Shown piece by piece: positions 57,161-64,000 of a DNA stretch of 64,000 bases. The stretch spans positions 558,001-622,000 of the forward strand of contig JANEZZ010001871.1 of assembly GCA_026122225.1 (NCBI GenBank). Direction: 5' to 3'. The stretch's first letter is position 1. Each line of letters opens with the position of its first letter. Origin of the DNA: Heloderma charlesbogerti (taxonomy: Eukaryota; Chordata; Lepidosauria; Squamata; Helodermatidae). The notes under the pieces were generated by a model, which was given only the letters and a program-made list of their open reading frames with translations, ran no database searches and was not told where the DNA came from. The translations under genes were made by a program, and so were the position numbers.

Positions 57161-58639
57161 CACATTTGTGGATTGTGACCTTAAGGGGATTTCTAAATTA
57201 TAAATAATCATAATCAATAAGAAACATAATGGTTGAGGAAGGGGATTTGATACGAAGGCAATTTTAAAGTTAATATATTACAAGGCAAAGTAGATCTTGC
57301 CAATATTAAATAATCATTGCAATGATGTTAATACCTCATAATTATAAAGCCAACTTTCTTGAATATATGTATGGGAGGGACATCTATTTAAACTGTACAA
57401 TCTGGAGTAAGAGATGCAGGCAGTATTAACTCTGCCTCTTGTGATGAAATCGCATTATTGCAAGACTGCAGTATAAACTCGTCATAACTTTGTTTTCCAC
57501 CTAAAATAATATGCCGGAAGTATGTGGCAGAGCTGTTAGAAGCCCAGATCTCCTTGAGCTCTGTTCTAGTTCCTTAACCACAAGAACCCGTCTGTTATCT
57601 CATATGTAAAAGTCTTGCTGTGGTTTCGAAGTTTCCAACTGCATGATATTGGAACAGTTGAAAGCAGAATAAAATCAGAGGAAGGCTGCAACATATTAGG
57701 ACTGTTAATGTCTCGGCCAGACCAGGACTGTCCGTGCCCCTGAATCTGAATCTGTAATGTGTCTGTTCTCTAGCTCGGGATCCCTGAGATCAGTGACTTG
57801 TGCTTGGAACTGGGGTACAGCAACCAGGAGGTACTGCTCAGTTCACCAGGCAAGAGGAGAAACCCAGACTCCCAGGACTTATCCTAGTTCGGCCAACCCA
57901 GAGGCATCCTACTGCTTGCCAGTTGCGGGAACTGATGTTGCACACCCCTGTTCCCTTCTGCACCTGAAGAGAACTCTGAAGCCAGAATGCACACAGTGGA
58001 TGGTAGATCTCTAGGCCAGGTCCAAGCCTCAACAGTGGCTCAGTTGGCCAATTTTAAACTCTGGACTGAATGATGTTATGCCCCCGCTCCTTTAAGTGAT
58101 AATGTGTTGTGGAAAGCCAGCCTTGCTGCATTGAGGGGCCCTCCTACTTATTCTGCTGAGTGGGGCCCTGGACCTCTGCCCCAAAGTCCTGCCCTGATGG
58201 CTCCACTGAGCCTCAGACCCTGAAGTTCCTATTTCAACCACCAAAGACCCTGAAAACTGGTTGTTGTTGTTCTTGCTGTTTTTAAATTGGCTTTTAAGTG
58301 CCACGTCACTCAGTTATTCTATTTAATTGAAAAGTATTTGCATATTGTGAAGCCTCAGCAAAAGTGCCATAAAGGGCGCTTGATGGGACAGTTCCCCTTT
58401 AAAATAATTTAAACCTTGGGGAGGAGGGGACTGGCAGATCATCCCGTGTGCAGTGTGAAGAGTCTCTGTTTGAAATAAATTGCCCAGCACAGGAATTACA
58501 GCTCACCTGATACAGTGGCAGCATGGAGGGGAGGGTTCTGCTGGCTCTTACAAAGGGCTGTTCCACATGCAGGGAGCAGGAGATCAGAATTATGCCCCTT
58601 CAGGGCAGGCTAATCTGTTCTAGCCACATAGCCTAGGGC
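57161..58639. other. Intronic DNA with repeat-like pieces
   Basis: 57765-58015 has C-rich text sharing GATCCCTGAG and ATGTTGCACA.CCCT with 22000-22480, so a shared dispersed repeat is likely. Otherwise nothing is recognised. Confidence 0.4.
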
Positions 58640-60452
58640 TGTGTTTCCACCAGCGATTTGCTCCAACCTGGCTGCGTGGTGAGGTCTCTCTGTTTCCATG
58701 ACATCGTGGCCATTCAGCACCAGCACCACATTTTATTGTGGAAAAAACGCTTCTTCTGAGACTGGTTATAGTCCGACTTTTTCTGCTTACTTCAGCTCCG
58801 TTACTGACCTGTTTCCACAATTGCACTAGGTTTGGTATCATAGTCCTGCCCATGGGGCGTGTAGCCTGGCCCTGTGGGTGTGTTGCTCACCTCCCCATGA
58901 CCTCACTGGAAGCAGTCTGTGAAGGAGAGGGGGAGATGATACTGGAAAGAGCAGTCAGGCAGAGATGAAGAGATGCACACATAAGCACCCCTGACATACA
59001 AGTCCGGTGTCCGCTCACCATGGGTATCCCTATGAAGTTCCCAGTCAAGGCGGTGGCAGGGAAATCAGGAGGGTCATTAAGTCGTTATGGTGCATCCCCG
59101 GTTAAGGGGAAGAAAGGGTTTAAAGGGGGGGGATGCTGCACACACAAATGACGACTTTGCTCCTCTTCATTAAGGCAAAAGTTTGCTTCAATTCCCCCTT
59201 GGAGGGGGTTAAAAGGGGGGGATGCTGCACACACGACTTTGCTTTTTCGCTCCTTTGTTAAAGCGAAAGTGCGCTTTAAAACACACTTTAAGGGAAAAAA
59301 CAAAAGGGCTGGAGTGGAGCAGAAGGGGGCAAGGGGGGCTGAGATGAAGAGATACACAACTAGTATATCATCCACTGGCTCTCTTCACCATTTCCTCCCT
59401 GTGTATTTATTTACCCTTTCGCACTTTGTCCCGCTTTGTGAGCGTGTGCTGGGGTGTTACTTCTGAGTAAACTCATTGGCTGTGAGGCTTTCATTTCCTG
59501 GGAGTAAGTGCCATTGAAATCTGTGTGGCTTGCTACTGAGTAGGCATGCGTAGGAGTGCATTGTAGGTCTACCTAGAGTAGCGGTCTTGAGGTCTCCCAT
59601 CCCCTTCGATGCATTTATTTGGAACTTCCCCCTCCCATTGACTCCACTGACTGCTTCTTCTCCCTTTTGCTCACCAGTTTGATGGGCTTTTTTCCTCACA
59701 GGTGATGGGGAAGTCTCCCTTCTCAGCCACACAGGAGAAAGGCTTGACAGTTAGAATTTCAATAGGTATTAAAAGTGCCTTTGATTGGGAAGCCAGCTAG
59801 CCACTACCTCTTCTCCTAGCCTACCTTGCGGGGTTGTTGGGAAGCTAGAATAAGGGGAAAGAGCAACAACAGCACGGGGTGGGGGGAAGCCAGCCATTAT
59901 CTCTTCTCCTAGCCCACTTGCAGGGTCGTTGGGAAGCCAGAATGAGGGAGAAGAGCAACAATAGTGTGCGGGGGGGGGAGCAAGCTGGGTCTAATGAAGA
60001 AGGTGTCTCTGTAAAGCAGGGGCCAGGGGGGTGGGGACTAGGGATGGGGATGCTGCACACACAACTTTGCTTTTTCGCTCCTTCATTAAAGTGAAATTGT
60101 GCTTTAAGTCCCTTTTGAGGGGGGTTAAAGGGGGGGGATGTTGCATACATGACTTTGCTTAAAGGAAAAAACAAAAGGGCTCAGAAGGCATGGAGGAGAC
60201 TGGCCAGAATGGGAAACTGGAGTGGAGCAGAAGGGGGAGAGGGAGGGGGGAACACTGATGAGGTAGTCAGACCCAACCCAGACTCCACCCAGCCATCAAG
60301 AAAATAATTCGATTAGAGCTCAGTGGAAACGGCACAGAGCCTGAGGCTACAGCGATGATAAGCCAGGACTTTAAGGACTGTGGATTGTGGAAACAGGAAA
60401 AGGAGCAGATGCGGTTGGGGAAACATCGCAACAAAGTTGGAAACACACGCTA
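58640..60452. mobile_element. Possible large non-autonomous DNA transposon with tandem GC-rich interior
   Basis: The outer edges read GCTGTGTTTCCACCAGCG and, inverted, TTGGAAACACACGC, suggesting a terminal inverted repeat. Inside are repeated units: GGGGATGCTGCACACAC followed by ACTTTGCTTTTTCGCTCC occurs near 59220 and 60050, with a variant at 59130. A ~95-bp unit (GCCAGC...CTCTTCTCCTAGCC...GTTGGGAAGC) is tandemly duplicated at 59786-59970. No transposase frame found. The boundary call is weak. Confidence 0.35.
59460..59570. repeat. Fragment of the AGTAAGTCCC dispersed repeat
   Basis: TGGGAGTAAGTGCCATTGAA and CTGAGTAGGCATGCGTAGG, same order as 2560-2770. Confidence 0.6.
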
Positions 60453-60939
60453 GGACCATGAAATAAAGATCTGGGAAAGGGCTGTTAGGGCCTTCTTCAA
60501 TAGGTAATGTTGTTGTACGTTGCAACCTTTGTAATTTTGATGATGTTTGAATCAAATCCCATACATACATACATATATATGGGTTATTTTAAGCCATCTG
60601 TTATATGTGCTTGCTTTAGACAGCATCTTTGTTTATACATTATCCCAAAGTTTTGCCCTCCCCTTGGACCACCCTGCATACCTTTTGTGTTTTGTTTTGG
60701 AAGCTTTTGAAGGGCTTCCTGCATTTTGTGTTTGGAAGAGTTTTCAATCAATCACACTATCAAATTTACATTGTTACATTCCCTGAGGTCTTCATACTGT
60801 GAGATCAGTAATTATTGTGAAAAGAGAGACTTTTTTTTAAATCTAGTATAAGTGCCAACATTCCTAAAGCTAACACAATGGAAAAGAGAAGCGACAAAAG
60901 TGGGGGAGACAACAACGTAATATTTTCCAATGACTGTTT
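60453..60939. other. Intronic AT-rich DNA
   Basis: No feature recognised. Confidence 0.5.
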
Positions 60940-61500
60940 ATCATGAATTACATCAGCTTTCATTTAAATTGTTATTATTCCTCCTTAATGCTTCTTGGTG
61001 CCTGCATAATTTACAGCATTGGCAGCTGTGGGGCTATGAAATAACTATTCACAGCCCCCATACAATAGTAACAAACATGGTGTGGAGGGTTTTTCCCCCT
61101 CCTTGTTAATTATTATGGGACTCCTTTAATTTATGTTATTTTATTTTTTAAGACAAAGTGGCATAAAACATTATTGAGGTATTTATGGCTAAATCTACTT
61201 TTACACGGCTCTATTTTGCTTCTGGCTAGTTCTTAACTAAAGCAGTCATTTGTGGTTATTATGCTTTGGGAGATATTATGTCAGGACTGGTTTAAGAGTA
61301 TTATTATGTATCACATGACATGCAGTACATGTCAGCACTTGAGGCTCTCCTCCAATGAAAACCAATGTAATTTTAGCTAATGCTCTTTTAGGAATAGGCC
61401 TAATTCAGCTTACCTGAATTCAGTGGAAGCTTTATTTTGTTCCTTCCAGAAAACTATTTGGTTATTATCAATTGGATAGAGCTGGAGTTCCAGTGTTATT
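60940..61500. promoter_or_regulatory. Candidate conserved non-coding block
   Basis: A long repeat-free AT-rich stretch without plausible frames, containing words such as TGTTAATTATTATGGG, AATTTACAGCATTGGC, GGGGCTATGAAATAAC and ATTATCAATTGG. Its length and texture resemble deeply conserved intronic elements of developmental regulators, but no comparison was possible. Confidence 0.28.
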
Positions 61501-61836
61501 ACTTTCACTCCAACCGGAATAATGAGGCAAAGGCTACAATCCGAAACATACACACTGAAGGGTACGTCCTCCCTCACACACACACACACACACACACTTT
61601 CAAGTAAAGGATTGGCTACAAAACCAGCATGTCTACAGACTTTAACTGATTTAATCAGTAGATGAATCAACAACAGCGGGTGCAGCACACTGACTTAAGG
61701 ATGTGAGTTGTAATCTGGAAAGTACCCCATTCAGATTTCACCTCAGCCATGAACTCATGGCCTTAGGGCCTAAGGGTTAGGCAATCTTCCCCCTCCCCTG
61801 TGGCAGGTCCACCCCCATCTGCAATATGGTGGTGAT
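61501..61836. other. CA microsatellite and SINE trace
   Basis: (CA)n at about 61578-61598. 61697-61790 has CCTCAGCCATGAACTCATGG and related words, probably a worn SINE-2 copy. Confidence 0.5.
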
Positions 61837-62387
61837 TGTCACGATTCCCTTAGCCCCCACTTCACTTCAAATGCCCGAACATACACAGACGAGAGGCTTC
61901 AGTCCACAGCTTTTAATCCATTACTTCACAGGGTCATACAGATGCAAATTCTCAGAGAAACTCTCTGTCTGCAAGGACTGCCTTCAGGGGATCCAAATGG
62001 AATTTATGAGAGTTGCCCACCGTTTGGGAGGCGGTCTCGCTAGCCTAACTTAAGGGGGGGAGGTCCCTTTCTTCTCGTGAGGTCTCTAAGTGCAGCTTCT
62101 CACGCAAGGCCATTCGGGTAGATCATCTAAATTCCGCCCCTGCCTTCTCTCTCTTTGCTCTGCGCCTGCACCTGGCATCTATTAGGTCAATCTCCTGTTA
62201 GCTGCCTCTCACAGGGGAGGGGGGTGAGAAGGGACCCTCAAGCTCAGCCATCTGCATGTTTGTAACCTGAGAAGCAGGCCTACTCATATCTGGACTAGCC
62301 TGGGAAAACACCTCCCCCAAGTCTGATGGTTCTCCTTCAGAATCTGAACTGCTATCCCACTCCCTGCTCTCAGAAATACCCCTGACA
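61837..62387 (-). mobile_element. Solo LTR of a retrotransposon, minus strand
   Basis: 551 bp with TGTCACG at one end and CTGACA at the other, so in minus orientation it starts TGTCAGGGGTATTTCTGAG and ends in CA. The flanks are GTGAT and ATGAT, a 5-bp duplication with one mismatch. Its 3' part (CTGTGGACTGAAGCC, CGTCTGTGTATGTTCGGGC in minus reading) resembles an R-U5 region. No internal genes are attached. It could be Gypsy or ERV; I cannot tell which. Confidence 0.7.
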
Positions 62388-62539
62388 ATGATAATCCTCA
62401 CCTAATTTACTGGGCTGATATAAGGATTAATGCGATAATGTTTGTGAAACACTTCAAACACTCAAAGAAGAGTTATAGAAGTGCTAAATATTAATGATAT
62501 TGATGAAACTGTGGGGCTGAAAGTTAAACACACTCTTGT
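62388..62539. other. Intronic spacer
   Basis: Nothing recognised. Confidence 0.5.
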
Positions 62540-63010
62540 TTATTTTCTGAGATTATTTTGGGCTCTGTTAATATTACATGAGGGAATTAAAAAGAAAATA
62601 TTAAAGATGTTCCTTCCATCTAACGGTGTTTGGTAACTTTTGTTTATTGGATTGTAAGTTATTCTCACACTTCCTTCACCATCTCAAAAAGGCACCTGTA
62701 TTTCAGTTTTATGTAACTGTTATTGGTTAATTAAGGAAGTAATTGGTAAAAATCTAGATGTTTCATCTTTTTTTAAAGAAGTCGGTTGGCAGCTCAAATA
62801 AATAGCCTTCCAAAATCAGTATCCAAATGCATATATACTCCAAGGAGTTTGCATTGATGTGTTCATTAATTTGTTTACTTGCCAGCAATGCTGATAACTT
62901 CAGTTCAACCAGCTGAGCTGTTTTAAGACTGACCCGCCATTAGCTTGTGGAAGTAGTTCAGATATTTAGGATTCTCCCTAAGGAGTCAGGAAAATTGCCT
63001 GAGAGTAACA
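62540..63010. promoter_or_regulatory. Candidate conserved non-coding block
   Basis: Repeat-free AT-rich DNA with TTGGTTAATTAAGGAAG, TTTGCATTGATGTG and CATTAATTTGTTTAC (a forkhead-like GTTTAC core). Regulatory role inferred from texture only. Confidence 0.25.
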
Positions 63011-63183
63011 CATCCTTCTTCCTGAGCTCTCATATCTTGTATGTTTCTTGATTTCCCTGGGAGGTAGAGTGGCAATCATCTCTCCCCCACCCCCACCCCA
63101 TGTCAAGTTGCCATATTATGACCAGAAGACCTTGCCCTTGTCTTCAAAAGTGTGGAGCTAGTGTGAGTGGATGTAGTTGCTGT

Positions 63184-63345
63184 GCTGTCCCTTGCCAGTG
63201 GAAGAGCACATGTTTTGTATGCAGAAGGTCTCAGGTTCAATCACTGGCTTCTCCACATAGGGCTAGGAAAGAATCTGCCCTGGAGAGCTGCTGCCAGACA
63301 GTGTCAACAATACTGGCCTAGATGGATCAATGGTCTGACTCGGTG
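63184..63345 (+). mobile_element. tRNA-SINE (SINE-1 family), plus, best copy
   Basis: A box AGTGGAAGAGCACATG, B box AGGTTCAATCACTGG, then GAATCTGCCCTGGAGAGC, CAATACTGGCCTAGATGG and CAATGGTCTGACTCGGT. Reference copy for the fragments at 10310, 24828 and 28254. Confidence 0.85.
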
Positions 63346-63664
63346 ACCTGATTCGCATGACACAGCGGTCTCATTGTGGGTTATTTAACCCATGATGAGC
63401 TGCAGTGTATGCCGGGTGCGTGTGGCCACTGTTGTGAATATGCAGTGTTGTGGCATGTCATGTGAGCTCAGCCATCAGGGATTATTTGAGGGTTAAACAA
63501 CCCTCACATTACCTTCAATTAGTAATAGGGTTATACAAGGGTCATAACAACAAAACACACCGCAACCCAATCTCTCCGATCAGGGTTGCCTTTCAAAATG
63601 GCGGCTGTATTCATTGTGTCTCATTGCATGTTAAATAACCCATTGTATCATGTGAACCGGCCCA
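63346..63664. mobile_element. MITE family A, copy 3
   Basis: GACCTGATTCGCATGACAC at the left pairs with GTATCATGTGAACCGG at the right. The centre reads TTATTTGAGGGTTAAACAAC. It directly abuts the 3' end of the SINE-1 copy. Confidence 0.65.
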
Positions 63665-64000
63665 CTGTAAGGCAATTTCCTATGTTCCTATCCTCACCCA
63701 CCACTTTGGATTGGGGCAGAGGGCTGTCCTTAGCATTCAGATGCTCACCTACTTTCAGATTGATAAGCAAATCAAGTTGCTTTGCTCAAGTTGGGAGGCT
63801 GAAACATTCTTTCCTTGATTTGAGGAGGCGTAATACAGCAGTTCTAGAATTTGTATTCTAGACTTATCCTCTATTCTGTAATTACCTAGAAGAGGGCCAT
63901 TAAAGGTTAATTCTAGAATGGTATTAAAGGGTGCAGGCAAGTTCTGAGTTTCAGTTATGCTGTATTTAAATATGGAACGGCAAACTTTGCATTAAAGTGC
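63665..64000. other. Intronic DNA at window end
   Basis: AT-rich with no feature recognised. Confidence 0.5.

Noticed and set aside
62198..62401. 67-codon acidic frame (minus)
   Set aside because: It lies in the solo LTR and has no neighbouring gene parts.
63184..63250. Possible tRNA gene
   Set aside because: Same reason: head of a SINE-1 copy present in several places.

Overview
The window is eukaryotic and vertebrate, almost certainly from a squamate reptile (a lizard). The repeat mix points there: two long BovB (RTE-clade) LINEs, CR1 and L2 LINEs, a Sauria-type tRNA SINE whose tail reads ACCTTTACC, and many hAT-like MITEs, all in moderately AT-rich DNA with CA/GT, GA/CT and AGAT microsatellites. 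The species cannot be fixed from the sequence alone. I see no bacterial-style operons, CRISPR arrays or stand-alone RNA genes. The Pol III A/B boxes that occur all belong to SINEs. The only host coding sequence I can support is one 231-bp internal exon on the + strand (32485-32715). It is flanked by a polypyrimidine-AG acceptor and a GTAAGT donor, is phase 1 at both ends, and encodes 77 codons of the conserved region just upstream of the ARID domain of ARID5B. About 32 kb of intron lies on each side, which fits the very long introns of this gene. Layout: 1-32484 is upstream intron with old CR1, L2 and SINE fragments, many MITEs, and several repeat-free AT-rich blocks that look like conserved non-coding DNA (9930-10270, 13560-13900, 19735-19850, 30750-31110). 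The exon follows. 32716-35820 holds old CR1 and L2 pieces. A near full-length BovB lies on the minus strand (35821-39280, 10-bp target duplication, with a tRNA SINE nested in it). A second BovB lies on the plus strand (44951-48150, 10-bp target duplication) inside an older MITE. 49405-50264 is an 860-bp hAT-type non-autonomous transposon (perfect 8-bp target duplication) packed with palindromes; this is the most unusual object in the window. 52282-54700 is a long 5'-truncated CR1 on the minus strand, followed by a foldback MITE, a Sauria SINE, an L2 copy carrying a 112-bp BovB insertion, two likely LTRs, a tandem-repeat-rich GC block (58640-60450), and more AT-rich candidate regulatory DNA (60940-61500, 62540-63010). 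All longer open frames other than the exon are explained by LINE proteins or are chance frames in repeats. Two findings stand out: the palindrome-packed hAT element with eight copies of CTACGTAAA, and a compact 156-bp foldback with 43-bp arms and a 7-bp target duplication at 25320-25475. The second half also gives a readable insertion history: BovB into MITE, SINE into BovB, and BovB fragment into L2.
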